A stretch of DNA of 64,000 nucleotides from Prorocentrum cordatum (GCA_963575745.1 CAUYUJ010014357.1:145001-209000); one strand, 5' to 3'; counted from the stretch's first letter, positions 43,807-53,665 are shown. The notes: generated from the sequence alone by a model not told the origin. Numbers and translations are program-made.

Positions 43807-43975
43807 GACGACCCCGGCGCTGGTTTCTGACGCCGCGCGGAGCGTTCACGATCGGCCAGCGTTTCGATCGCCAGATCGTTCCATGTTGGCCAATTCTGGG
43901 CCACTGGCGGCGTCCAAACTTGAACGCCCGCGGCGGCATTGCAAGCGCGTTGACACAACGCGGATCTCCCGTACG
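43807..43975 (-). repeat. Family E dispersed element, copy E2 (fullest copy)
   Basis: 169 bp with all landmarks: 'accccggcgctggtttctga', 'cgccgcgcgga', 'ttcgatcgccagatcgttcc', 'gggccactggcggcgtcc', 'ttgaacgcccgcggcgg' and 'gatctcccgtac'. The minus strand reads REIRVVSTRLQCRRGRSSLD and continues as AASGPELANMERSGDRNAGR. A GTC/GTT tract follows at 43983-44070, as after E3. Confidence 0.75.
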
Positions 43976-44075
43976 GTCTGCTCCTCGTCGTCGTCCGTCG
44001 TCGTTGTCGCCGTCGTCGTCGACGATGTCAATGTCGTCGTCGTTGTTGTTGTCGTCGTCGTCGTTGATGTTGAAC

Positions 44076-45424
44076 ATTATTACTTCTAAAGAATAATTAT
44101 TGTTGGGGCCCCTGGTGCGCGGCCCCCTCGCCGCGCCTAGGCCGCAGCCATGTTTTCATCATTTTCGTGAGGAAGTCTCCGGCAAAACGGGTTGGTCCGG
44201 ATCCGGTTGTTTTGTTACGGGCGGTTTTCCCTTGCAAAAAAAGAGGCAAAGTGGACATTTCTTGTTCTAACATAACCAAACTTCAAGAATCCCTTGCAAC
44301 AAATGAGGTAAAGTGGACATTCGCGCGCGCAAAACGAAATCCTTCCAAAACCTTAGTGTTCGTAGCGATTTTAACATAAAAACATCAAACAACCAATGGT
44401 TTTTCAAAACAAAAGTGTCAAAATTTCATCCCGCGCGCCCTTGCGGATTTGTAGGAAACCCAACACTTTTTAAACATTCTGTCAAACGGGCTTTCGCGAG
44501 CAACTTTTTCACGTGCTTCGAACTTCTCCAACCACGGCTGCGCACCTGCCAGGGCCATCATCCCTGTCAAATAATACCATACAGACAGTACCGGCGTCGT
44601 ACTGGTTTACCGTGGTTTCCTATTCTAGCGTCAGGAACACGTTACCACCAAAAACCAGTACAGGTGTCCAGTGTTGGAACAGGGGGAAAAGTCGTATACT
44701 AAGCTAGCGTCCAGAAAATGTTACCACAACAAGTCACTGTACCCATGCGCCAGTGTAGTAGCCACGGTCGTCCGCAGGCCACGAAGTGAAGTGTCCGAAC
44801 GTCATAGGGCGGGAAGCTGGGTGTGGGTGGTGGCGAAGAGTCGTTTGGAAATGTGGTAGAGCTTGAACCGGCCCCCCCACAAAGTGGGGGTATTGGCGGG
44901 CGTCGTATGAAAACCCTGGCACTGGTGAGAACGGAGTGTCCCCACGTGCTAGTAATTGTTGTTGTTGCTGTTGTTGGTGTTGTTGGTGTTGTTGTTGTTG
45001 GTGGTGGTGGTGTTGTTGTTTTTGTAAAAATTCTCCTTTCTGGAGCATACTGCTTTTTCTCAATCAAAAAGCCCCTCGTCGCTAAAATCGTGAAGCTCAA
45101 ACTGGGCGCCTGGCCCCGGGTTGTAGCAACAACGGCTCCCGTCTGAGACCTCCTCACAATTTAGCCATGACCCCCGCTCCCGCCAGAGACTTCCTCGCAT
45201 TTTATTTAGGAATCGCGCTCTCGCGTTGGACTTCCTTGCAATTTTTCCAGGACTCGCTTTCCCGGCGCTCTGGAAGCGCGCTCTCGCTGGGGACCCGCTT
45301 GCAATCTACTAAAGAATAGCGCCCTTGCGTTGTAAACTCCTGCAATTTACTCAAGCGCCGCGCCCCCGACACCCAGGCACCCATGAGTCGCGCTCACGCT
45401 TAGGACTCCCTCACAGATTACATA
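44076..45424. other. AT-richer segment, no supported gene
   Basis: 44230-44335 has a diverged direct repeat ('aggcaaagtggacatttc' and 'aggtaaagtggacattcg'). J4 (44320-44362, inverted) carries 'cgaaatccttccaaaacctt'. 44625-44750 has two diverged copies of 'cacgttaccaccaaaaacca'. 44955-45030 is (GTT)n. 45150-45350 has diverged 'gcgctctcgcg..ggactcc' repeats of about 50-60 bp. Confidence 0.55.
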
Positions 45425-46190
45425 TGAATCGGGATATCGCTGCCTTTCGTGGCCCCGTTGCAGCCCTTCGTGGCCCCCTCGCTTTGTTTCGTGGCCCCGT
45501 TGCAACCCTTCGTGGCCCCTTCGCTGCCCTTCGTGGCCCCGTTGCAGCCCCTCGTGGCCTCCTCGCTGCCCTTCGTGGCCCCGTTGCAGCCTTTCGTGGC
45601 CCCCTCGTTTTGTTTCGTGGCCCCGTTGCAGCCTTTCGTGCCCCCCTCGCTGCTCTTGGTGGCCCCGTCGCAGCCCTTCGCGACCCCGTTGCAGCCCTTC
45701 GTTTCGTGGCCCCCTCGCTGCCCTTAGTGGCCCAGTTGCATCCCTTCGTGGCCCCCTCGCTGCCTTCCGTGGCCCCAAATATGTATGCCCTTCGTGGCCC
45801 CCGCTCTTTCTCGCCCGGTGGCCCCATATGCATGCCCTCCGTGGCCCCCCTGTCGCCCTGCGTGGCCCCCTCGCTGCCCTTCGTGGCCCCGTTGCTGCCC
45901 TCAGTGGTCCCGTCCTTGCCCTCCGCGGCCCAGTATACGTATGCCCTTCGTGGCCCCCGTTCGTTCGCGCCCGTTGTGGCCCCATGTCCATGCCCTTCGT
46001 GGCCCCGCTGTGGCCGTTTGTGGCCCCTCTCACTGTCCTACGTGGCCCAGTTGCTACCTTCAGTGGCCCCATCGATGCCATCTGTGGCCCCGCATTATCT
46101 GCCCTTCATGGCCCCCGCTCGTTCGCGCATTTCGTGGCCCCATACACACTCCCTTCCTGTCCCCGCTGTCGCCTTCGTGGCCTACTTCGT
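45425..46190 (+). repeat. 21-bp satellite (CTTCGTGGCCCCGTTGCAGCC), diverged
   Basis: About 35 units, cleanest at 45440-45700 and looser to 46190. Common words: 'cttcgtggccccgttgcagc' and 'cttcgtggccccctcgctgc'. Because 21 is a multiple of three, each frame keeps a heptapeptide (ALRGPVA in one frame, LQPFVAP in another, RRAATGP on the minus strand). This explains the 498-aa plus ORF. It is followed by (CT)/(GTC) sequence at 46205-46320. Confidence 0.92.
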
Positions 46191-46320
46191 GTCCTTGTGG
46201 CCCTGCTGTCGTTCTCTCTCGCTCTCGCTCTCGCTCGTCGTCGTCGTCGCCGTCGTCCTCGTCGTCGTCGCCGTCTTCGTCGACGTCGTCGTCGTCGTCG
46301 TCATCGTCGTTGTCGTGGTC

Positions 46321-46932
46321 GGTCCCCTGTCCGTCCCTCTTGGGGTCGGGTCGACGGTCGGCGGCCGCCCCGCCGATCAGCGCTGCCGCTGGCCAAGCCG
46401 ACGGTCCGCGGCCGCCCCGCCGCTTGCCGGGGCCCGGCCTGCTGGGGCCCGGCCTGCAGGGAAGAGGACGGGTATCGAGGGTTTGGGAAATATGCATTAT
46501 TGGACACTCGAGCAGATAAAGGCGAACAGTCTTAAAATGATTGTTGTTGTTGCTGGTGTTGTTGTTGCTGATGTTGTTGTTGTTGTTGTTGCTGTTGTTG
46601 TTGTTGTCCTCGTCGTGCTCGTCCCCGTCGTCGTCGGCGGCGGCGGCGGCGGCGCCGTCGTTGTCGTCGTCGTCGTCGTCGTCGTCCTCGCGAAACCGTT
46701 GCGCAGAGGGGGGGTCCTGGTGAGGGCCCGCGACCGCCGCCTCCAGCACGTTGTGGTAGAGGCTCGACCTGTTTCCCCCAAGCACGGGGAGCGGGAGGGG
46801 AGGGCAAACATTAACCTTTGACGCTCGGCGTGGATTTCGGGGCGGCGCCAGAGGCGCTGCCAGGGGGCTCCAGCGCAGATCCAAGACACCCGCGCGGACA
46901 ATCGAACATTTATCTTTATGTAATTCTGTTTA
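46321..46932. repeat. GTT and GTC tracts, GC-rich flank
   Basis: 46340-46470 is GC-rich unique sequence. 46540-46610 is (GTT)n, passing into (GTC)n/(GGC)n at 46611-46690. 46691-46932 is unique without a supported gene. Confidence 0.78.
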
Positions 46933-46933
46933 T

Positions 46934-47105
46934 GTCGGGCCTGTCCCCCCACAGGAGGATTTGGGGCGAGAACATGTTTTAACAAACATACTCAAAAGTA
47001 CCCCCTAAATGCTCAAACGTGGTCAACCCTTTAATACCCCCTATGGTAAAACATCGTCCCCCGACGAATGATTGAACATGCCTCCTGTAGAGGGACAGGC
47101 CCGAC
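46934..47105. mobile_element. Family L TIR element, copy L1
   Basis: 172 bp with terminal inverted repeats of about 24 bp: 'gtcgggcctgtccc' then 'cacaggagg' on the left; 'cctcctgtagagggacaggc' then 'ccgac' on the right. The interior is AT-rich ('ggcgagaacatgttttaaca'). The TIR similarity may extend slightly into the flanks ('taatt'). A 2-3 bp TTA/TA duplication is possible but not certain. L2 is at 32859-33010. Confidence 0.88.
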
Positions 47106-47439
47106 TTACAATTATGCTGTCTTCGATTTTGAGTGTGCATCTTTTGACTTCCGCCAACTTCCGCGGGCCTCCGCCGACCCGCTCCCGCCATCCGCCGAAG
47201 CAGAGGTGCCAACTCCGTCGATCCTGGACACCATCTTCAGCCTTAGTCCGCGGTGGACAAACCTCCCTTTAGCAAACCTCCCTTTCTAATGAAAACGGCC
47301 TAGGACCGAAACCGACGGACCTGGACCCGCGCAAATGACGGCCGTGACGCCCTCTCGCGAACCGAAAACGCCCAGTTCGCTAATCGACGTGTCAGGGTAC
47401 GAGGTCTCTCCACCCCCGACATAGAACGATCGCGGCTCC

Positions 47440-48013
47440 CCGACGGCGCAGCTCGCTCGATGTCCGCCGGCTCCGGGGCCACTGGCCGCGTGCAGTCTTG
47501 AGCGCACCCGCCCGGGGCTCCCCGCCGCGCCGAGGCGGCGCGAGCCCGCTGCACAGGGAGGCGCAGGAGGATGCGGCGGGCTCGCGTCGTGACGGTCCCG
47601 CCGTCGGCCCTGGACGCCGCGCGGATCCTTCCGCCTCGCTCGATCGGCGGCGCTCCCGTCGCCAGATCGCTCCGTGGTGGTCGAACCCGCTTTGCGCACA
47701 GCGCGGGCAATCTCACGGAAATTCCAAAACAGGTATCTGAAGTCGGTCCTAATACCACGAAGCCTACGCATCGCTCTACGATTTCAAATACGAAAATAAT
47801 GCGCTTCGTTCACATACTGGCGGCGTCCAACCTGGAACGCCCGCGGCGGGGTCGCCGGCGCGCTGGCGCATCTCGGGCCTCCCGTACGCGGTGCTCGTCG
47901 TCGTCGTCGCCGGATCTGTCCAGATTGGCCGGCTCTGGGCCACCAGCGGCGTTCGACCTGGAACTCCCGCGGCAGGGCCACGGACGCGTCGACACGACAG
48001 GGATCTGCCGTGC
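47440..48013 (-). repeat. Family E cluster: fragment E6, interrupted E3, partial E4
   Basis: E6 (47440-47532) holds 'ggggccactggccgcgtgca'. E3 (47587-47877) has the full set of landmarks but is split by about 130 bp between 'gccagatcgctccgtggtgg' and 'ctggcggcgtccaacctgg'. E4 (47908-48013) has 'gggccaccagcggcgttcga' and 'ggaactcccgcggcagg'. (GTC)n lies between E3 and E4. All three have the same orientation. E4 on the minus strand reads RQIPVVSTRPWPCRGSSRSN. Confidence 0.7.
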
Positions 48014-48045
48014 GGAGGAGGAAATAGGCGAGGAGGAGGGTGCTT

Positions 48046-48213
48046 GTGAAGGGGCCCAGGGAGACACAAAGAAGTAGACACGAATGCCAAGATTCCCTGT
48101 ATTTTTACGCATTCCCCGGATGATCCTCTCCCCTCCACTTCCCATATGTTCAATAGTGATGTTCCCGGAGTTCGACGTTTCCGTGTGTCTGTGTGCTTCA
48201 TGTTCCTCCTGAG
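48046..48213 (+). mobile_element. Family F element, copy F3
   Basis: 168 bp, starting 'gaaggggcccagggagacac' and ending 'gtgtgtctgtgtgcttcatg' plus 'tcctcctgag'. It sits about 30 bp downstream of E4; F4 and E5 are also near neighbours at 54.4-54.9 kb. The middle is diverged from F1 and F2. Confidence 0.62.
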
Positions 48214-48986
48214 CTTTGCCTGTATCACCCCAGTGCTGTGACCGGAAATCTGACGAACCGTACCGTCTGGCCCTCTAGTGATCTTCCCTGGCCCGTCCGA
48301 CCAACGTCATGTCCTCCTCCTCCTCCTCGTCCTCCTCCTCCTCCTCCTCACTCCCCCCCTTTCGCCCCTCATCACCTCCTCCATCCACCATCCCCCTCCC
48401 TTCATGATCCTCTATCCGCAGATCTTCCCCTCAAACTGCTGACGAACCAGTTCACAGAACCGTGGCATCGAACAGCGAGCCGCAGTACCCGAAAGCCATA
48501 CGCCCGAGACCGAAGCGCGGCCGCGGCACCCAAACACAGCGCACCAACATGCAGGTAGTCCAAGTGTCAAGACAAAACGAAATCCGCACAGGTGGGGCCA
48601 ACACGGGGGGACCCGACGAAATAGCTCCCGAGAAGGACAATGATTCGTGGGAGCTTCCCTCATCGTGCCGACAAAGCGCATCGCAGACTGTCGAGCCTAA
48701 GTTTCGAAAGACGTCGAAGACAGCAGACGAACCGAATGCAGAGAACACACACACAGATAGCCTGCAGTCGATGTGCAACCTCGTGCTGCGGCACACGTCA
48801 GACAACCAAACGCATCTCCCCCCCCTCCCTGCCTCCTCCCCCCCCCCCCCTCCCCGCCCGCTCCTGCTCCTCCCCCGCCCTCCCCCGCGCCAGAGGCCCG
48901 GCCTCCTACTGGGTGTCCGCCGCTTCGCGACTCGGCCATTTCCATGCCCACCTCCTGCCCCCCCCCCCGCTCGTCCTCGAGGGGCC
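48214..48986. other. No supported gene; CCT and C-run tracts
   Basis: 48310-48400 is CCT-rich. 48820-48975 contains several C homopolymers of eight or more. The 205-aa plus ORF and the overlapping minus-strand ORFs show no domain. Confidence 0.5.
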
Positions 48987-49188
48987 ACGTTAGGGAGGGA
49001 CCCGCTTGGGGGTGTGGGGGAAGCATCGACCTGGAATCGGCGATGCATAGCCGATGCATCGGCGATGGGCTCGAGATAGCGAGCCCACACGCTTGTGGGC
49101 GGGTCGGGGGGCTCTCGGGCCCCAATCGGCGACGAATGGGCGATCGGCAGTCGATGCATCCACCCCAGAGCCTATCACCCCCTAACGT
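48987..49188. mobile_element. Element N, TIR ACGTTAGGG, CGATGCATCGGCGAT core
   Basis: 202 bp between 'acgttagggaggga' and 'caccccctaacgt'. The inverted similarity continues inward to 'gcatcgac' / 'gtcgatgc'. The core has overlapping palindromes ('gatgcatagccgatgcatc', 'gcgagcccacacgcttgtgg'). A related, less complete copy lies at about 49938-50117 ('aacatcgacctggaattggc'). H2 follows directly at 49213-49330. Confidence 0.8.
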
Positions 49189-49212
49189 TGCCCCCTGGCC
49201 TCGGTGCCACCA

Positions 49213-49330
49213 CTCGGCTCTCCAGCGGCCGGTCGGGGCGATCCAGGCACCCCCCATGGAACGCCCTCGGCGAGGCGCAGCCGCTGAAGGCTTCCCGAGG
49301 CTGGAAAACCGCAGAGAACCGACGAAAACT
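49213..49330 (+). repeat. Family H dispersed repeat, copy H2
   Basis: 'ctcggcgaggcgcagccgct' and 'gagaaccgacgaaa' match H1 at 8437-8552, where the left neighbour is also CGGCGAT-rich. This suggests one composite unit of about 300 bp. Confidence 0.65.
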
Positions 49331-49417
49331 TTCGAAAACCTTGAACCTCGAGTCTTCCCCGAGCCCTCCCCCGTCCCCCCTCCCAAGCGTTGCCCTTGAC
49401 ATCCTTCCCCCCACATG

Positions 49418-49532
49418 TCTCGAGGCCTCCTAGATAGGGTCCGAATAGATGGGATCGGATCGCCGATGCATCGACGATGTGGCCCGATCCTCCGACACCA
49501 TCGACTCGGACCCCACCTGGGAGGCCTGGACA
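49418..49532. mobile_element. Family M TIR element, copy M1
   Basis: 115 bp. Left end 'ggcctcctagatagggtccg' and right end 'cggaccccacctgggaggcc' are inverted over about 22 bp. The middle is 'gccgatgcatcgacgatgtg'. M2 (62171-62404) has the same ends with a longer middle. Confidence 0.82.
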
Positions 49533-49565
49533 AAGGTTGTCCTTGATCTCCAAGGTTCGAACTGA

Positions 49566-49680
49566 ACGCTGTTTCCCGTTTTCGTTTTGTTTCCGTTTTC
49601 CCTCGTTCTGCCTTCGCTCCGCCACTGCTGAACAAAAAACAAAACGAGCAATGCTCCACGGAATCGCTAGAACACCGTTC
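49566..49680 (+). repeat. Family K dispersed repeat, copy 2
   Basis: 'cgttttccctcgttctgcc' core, 'cgctccgcc', then 'aaaacaaaacgagcaatgct'. The T-rich left and A-rich right parts are partly complementary. It starts only about 30 bp after M1. Confidence 0.6.
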
Positions 49681-49937
49681 AGCTCGGCTGCGCGCAAGAG
49701 TGACTCTAGGCAACAGTGACCTTCGGTGCGCAGCTTGAGGGGAACCACACTCAGGCGCACAAGCCTGTGCTGCAACATCGTACTCAACGAGCTGGTGTGT
49801 GCGCACACCCAGGCCCACTGCGGCAAAGGGTCACTCTGGAGCGAAGCCGACTGACGTCGCCCTTGGCCTGCCCCACGCCAACCTTGGCCTTCCCTGAGGG
49901 GCAACGATCAGACCAGGGTGTGACTGGTACAGGCGGG

Positions 49938-50117
49938 GGGAAACATCGACCTGGAATTGGCGATACATCACTGATAGATCGGCGATGGGCCCCCGACAGC
50001 GAATCCGCAGGCTGCTATGTGGGGCGGGCAATCGGGCCCCTCTCGGCGATGAATGGGCGATTCTGGGTGTATGCCCCTCCCCCTGAGCCTATCCCCATCC
50101 CAACGCTTGGGGTACTC
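49938..50117. repeat. N-related CGGCGAT sequence, copy 2
   Basis: 'acatcgacctggaattggcg' to 'tgagcctatccccatcccaa' aligns with the element N interior and right side; the outer TIR is weak. It ends 14 bp before D3. Confidence 0.65.
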
Positions 50118-50130
50118 AAAAAAAGCGAAG

Positions 50131-50261
50131 GATACCGCTACTCCTCCCCAGACCCCTCCCATGGTGCGTTCTGACCAGAATCTGGAGGCAAATCCGACGG
50201 TGGTGACAAGGGGCGAAGAAGGCCGAACAAAAAGGGAGAACGGGCGAAAGGTAGCGGTATG
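50131..50261 (+). mobile_element. Family D element, copy D3
   Basis: 131 bp with the cleanest TIR of the family: 'ataccgctac' at 50132 and 'gtagcggtat' ending at 50260, exact reverse complements. The interior 'catggtgcgttctgaccaga' is shared with D1, D2 and D4. The plus strand reads VRSDQNLEANPTVVTR, versus VRSEQDLEASPTGATR in D2. Confidence 0.85.
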
Positions 50262-50448
50262 GGGGCCCGCTCAAGTTGGGGGGCGTCCAAGAGGCGGGAG
50301 TGCAAATCATGGCCGGCGGCATGTGCGCTGCCCAGGGTGGGGGCCAGGGACGTCTTGAAATAAAAAGAGGCGCCATGGAATCAGGGAAGATATCCTGGCC
50401 CAAGCCATGATATCCCCCCCCTGGTCATCAGCCTCCTTCTCCTCCTCT

Positions 50449-50592
50449 TGCCATCGCTCGGACGTCCTTTCCCTTGCATTGATTGGTTTCGCGCGTGTAC
50501 TTTGCTCTAGATGATCCAAGATGTTCCAACATGGGACACATTTTCTGGCGCTGGCCTCGCCAAACAAAAATGCACATCTCCGATCGACGCCA
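50449..50592 (+). mobile_element. Family A element, copy A4 (diverged)
   Basis: 'ttgccatcgctcggacgtcc' left end matches A1 closely. The right end 'cacatctccgatcgacgcc' is diverged, and the middle has extra sequence around 'atgttccaacatgggacac'. Confidence 0.7.
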
Positions 50593-50945
50593 AATCTCTG
50601 CCGCACCCGACGTTGCGACGAAGGCCCCTCAGGAAGGCGACACATGGAGAAACGGGCGAGGGGCAGCGGTGTGGGTACCTTTTCCTCCTCCGAACGGTTC
50701 AGCGCGGGGGAAAACGGGTCCATAGGGAAGCACGGCTCCTGGACCCCAGGGTCTTTTTGAGAGAACGGGGGATTGTGGAGCCGCTGGGGTTCCACAGCGC
50801 GCGCGCGAGGGTTTCGCGCTGAGTTCGCGACTGTTTCTGTGCAAACTCTGCTCTGTGTCGTCCTCCTCCTCCTCCTCCTCCTCCTCCTCCGCCTCCTCCT
50901 CCTCCTCCTCCCTCTCCCCCTCCTCCTACCTCTCTGCCCTTTTTG
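50593..50945. repeat. No supported gene; CCT tract
   Basis: 50715-50760 repeats the 'ctcctggaccccagg' word seen near 712 and 20454. 50862-50930 is (CCT)n with GCC and CCC interruptions. Confidence 0.65.
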
Positions 50946-51019
50946 TTTTTTTCTCCTGGCGTCCCCCCCCAGAACAAAAAAAAAATCTGGGGGGGGGCGA
51001 CGCCAGGAGAAAAAAAAAA
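50946..51019. repeat. Strong hairpin with homopolymer blocks
   Basis: The left arm is T7, 'ctcctggcgt', C8, 'aga'; the right arm is 'tct', G9, 'cgacgccaggag', A9. They pair over about 28 bp with a 12-nt loop that is almost all A. The only irregularities are one or two bases at the C/G block. Confidence 0.93.
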
Positions 51020-51057
51020 GAATGCGACGTGGCCACATCTGCCCTCCCCCCTAGAAG

Positions 51058-51215
51058 GATTCCTATTGAACGCCCCCATAAGAAGGATTCACAGTGAAAT
51101 CCTCGACAGAAGGGTTCCTATCGAAACCCTCCACTGAATGATTCCTAATGAAATCCTCCATACGTGGATTCCTACTGAAACCCTCCACTGAATGATTCCT
51201 ACTGAAATCCTCAAA
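51058..51215 (-). repeat. 27-bp satellite, six units
   Basis: 'gattcct'-type markers at 51058, 51086, 51113, 51140, 51167 and 51194, spacing 27-28 bp. 27 is a multiple of three, so the minus strand keeps a nonapeptide (VEGFSRNPR, MEDFIRNHS, VEGFDRNPS). It runs directly into the AATGGY array. Confidence 0.92.
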
Positions 51216-53535
51216 TGGCAATGGCAATGGCAATGGCAATGCTAATGGTAATGGTAATGACAATGGTAATGGTACTGGTAATGGTTACGGTAATGATAGT
51301 GGTAACGGGGTAGCGAGGCAATGACAATGGCAATGGCAATGGCAACGGTAATGGTAATGGCAATGCCAATGGCAATGGGAATGGCAATGACAATGGCAAT
51401 GGTAATGGCCATGGCACTGGTAAGGGTAAAGGTAAAGGTAGAGGTAAGGGTAATGGTAATGGCAATGGCAATGGCAATGGTAATGGTAATGTTAATGGCA
51501 GTGGGAATGGGAATGGGAATGGGAACGGAAACGGGAATGGAAATGGTAGTGGTAGTGGTAATGGTAATGGCACTGGTAATGGTAATGGAAATGGTAATGG
51601 TATTGGGAATGGGAATGGGAATGAGAATGGGCATTCTAGTGGTAATGGCAGCGGTAATGGTAATGGTAATGGCAATGGCAATGGGAATGGGAATGGAAAT
51701 GGTATTGGCAATGGTAATGGTAGTGGCGAATGGCAATGGCAATGGCAATGGCAATGACAATGGTAATGACAAAGATAATAATAATGGTACTGGTAATGGT
51801 AACGGTAATGGTAACGGGGTAGCGATTGGCAATGGCAATGACAATGACAATGGCAACAGTAATGGTAATGACAATGACAATCGGATTGGCAATGGCAATG
51901 ACAATACCAATGATAATGGCCCTGGCAATAGCAACGGCAATGGTAAATGTAATGGTAATGGCAATGGTAGTGGGAATGGGAACGGGAATGGGACTGTGAA
52001 TGGGAGTGGGAATGGGAACGGGAACGGGAGTGGAAATGGTAGTGGTAGTGGGAACGGACATGGGAATGATAAGGGTAAGGGTAAAGGTTAAGGTAATGGT
52101 AATGGCAATAGAAATGATAATGGTAATGGTAATGGTCATGGGAATGGCAATGGAAATGGTACTGGCAATGGTAATGGTAGTGGCTAATGGCAATGGCAAT
52201 GGCAATGCGAATGGTAATGGTAATGACAGAAGTAATGGTAATGGTACTGGTAATGGTAACCGTAATGATAGTGGTAAAGGGGTAGCGATTGGCAATGACA
52301 ATGGCAACGGTAATGGTAATGGCAATGGCAGTGGCAATGGCAGTGGCAATGGCAATGGCCATGGCAATGGCAATGGCAATGGTAATGGTAATGGTAATGT
52401 GAATGGGAACGGGAATGGGAATGTGAATGGGAATGGGAATATGAATGGGAACGGGAATGGGAATGGCAATGGTAGTGGTAACGGAAATGGGAACGGTAAG
52501 GGTAAGGGTACAGGTAAAGGTAGAGGTAATGGTAATGGTAATGGTAATGGCAATGGCAATTGTAATGGTAATGGTAATGGTAATGGTAATGGTATTGGGA
52601 ATGGACATGTGAATCGAAATGGTAATGGTACTGGCAATGGTAATGGTAGTGGCGAATGGCAATGGCAATGGTAACGGTAGTGGTAGTGGCGAATGGCAAT
52701 GGTAATGGTAGCGGCGAATGGCAATGGCAATGGCAATGGTAATGGTAATGACAATGACAGAGGTAATGGTAATGGTACTGGGAATGGTAATGGTCACGGT
52801 AACGGTAATGGTTATGGCAATAGTAACGGGGTAGCGATGGCAACGGTTATGGCAATGGCAATGGCGATGGCAATGGTAATGGCAATGGGAATGGGAATGG
52901 GAATGGGAACGGGAACGGCAATGGCAATGGCAATAGCAATGTCCATGGCAATGGTAATGGTACTGGTCATGGTACTGGTAATGGTCATGGTCATGGTAAT
53001 GGTAATGGGGATGGTAATGGGAATCGTAGTGGTAATTGGAAAGGGAACGGGAATGGAAATGGTAGTGGTAGTGGTAATGATAATGGCAATGGTAATGGTA
53101 ATGGTAATGGAAATGGTACTGGTAACGGTAACGGTAATGGCAATGGTGATGGGAATGGGGATTGATATGGTGATGGCAGCGGTAATGGTGATGATAATGG
53201 TAATGGTAATGGTAATGGTAATGGCAATGGTGTTGGTAATGCTAATGGTAATGGCAATGGTAATGGTAGTGTCTAATGGTAATGGGAATGGTAATGGTGA
53301 CGGTAATGGTAACGGGGTGGCGACTGGCAATGGCAATACAATGGCAATGGCAACGGCACTGGTAATGGCAATGGCAATGGGAATGGCAATAGCAATGACA
53401 ATGGCAATTGCAATGACCATGGTAATGGTAAAGGTAAAGGTAAAGATAAAGGTAGAGGTAATGGTAATGGTAATGTGATTGGGAATGGGCATGGGGATGG
53501 GAATGGTAATGGTAATGGTATTGGGAATGGGAGTG
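51214..53535 (+). repeat. AATGGY hexamer array with ~0.5-kb higher-order repeat
   Basis: About 2.3 kb of GGTAAT/GGCAAT/GGGAAT hexamers. The rare word GGGGTAGCGA (or GGGGTGGCGA) recurs at 51307, 51816, 52279, 52828 and 53314, giving a higher-order unit of about 460-550 bp. All six frames are essentially open (NGNGNG, MAMVMA and WQWQW forward; ITITIA, PLPLPL and HYHCHC reverse), including a 528-aa ORF. A (GA)n tract follows at 53534-53575. Confidence 0.96.
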
Positions 53536-53665
53536 GGAGAGATTGAGAGAGAGAGAGAGAGAAAGCGAGAGAGGAAACATCAGCATAATGATGAGGAGCA
53601 ACGTGAAATATCGTAAATTTTCGTCTAAAACCCACAGCGACTCCTTAATCCCCCGGCCTCCTTTT

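Noticed and set aside
45325-46821. 498-aa plus-strand ORF as a repeat protein
   Set aside because: A 21-bp satellite plus GTT/GTC tracts explain it. Other frames are equally open, and no signal peptide or domain is visible. Kept only as a finding about the satellite.
51211-52797. 528-aa minus-strand ORF and the other long ORFs in the same region
   Set aside because: All six frames are open because the hexamer AATGGY contains no stop in any phase; this is repeat periodicity, not coding evidence.
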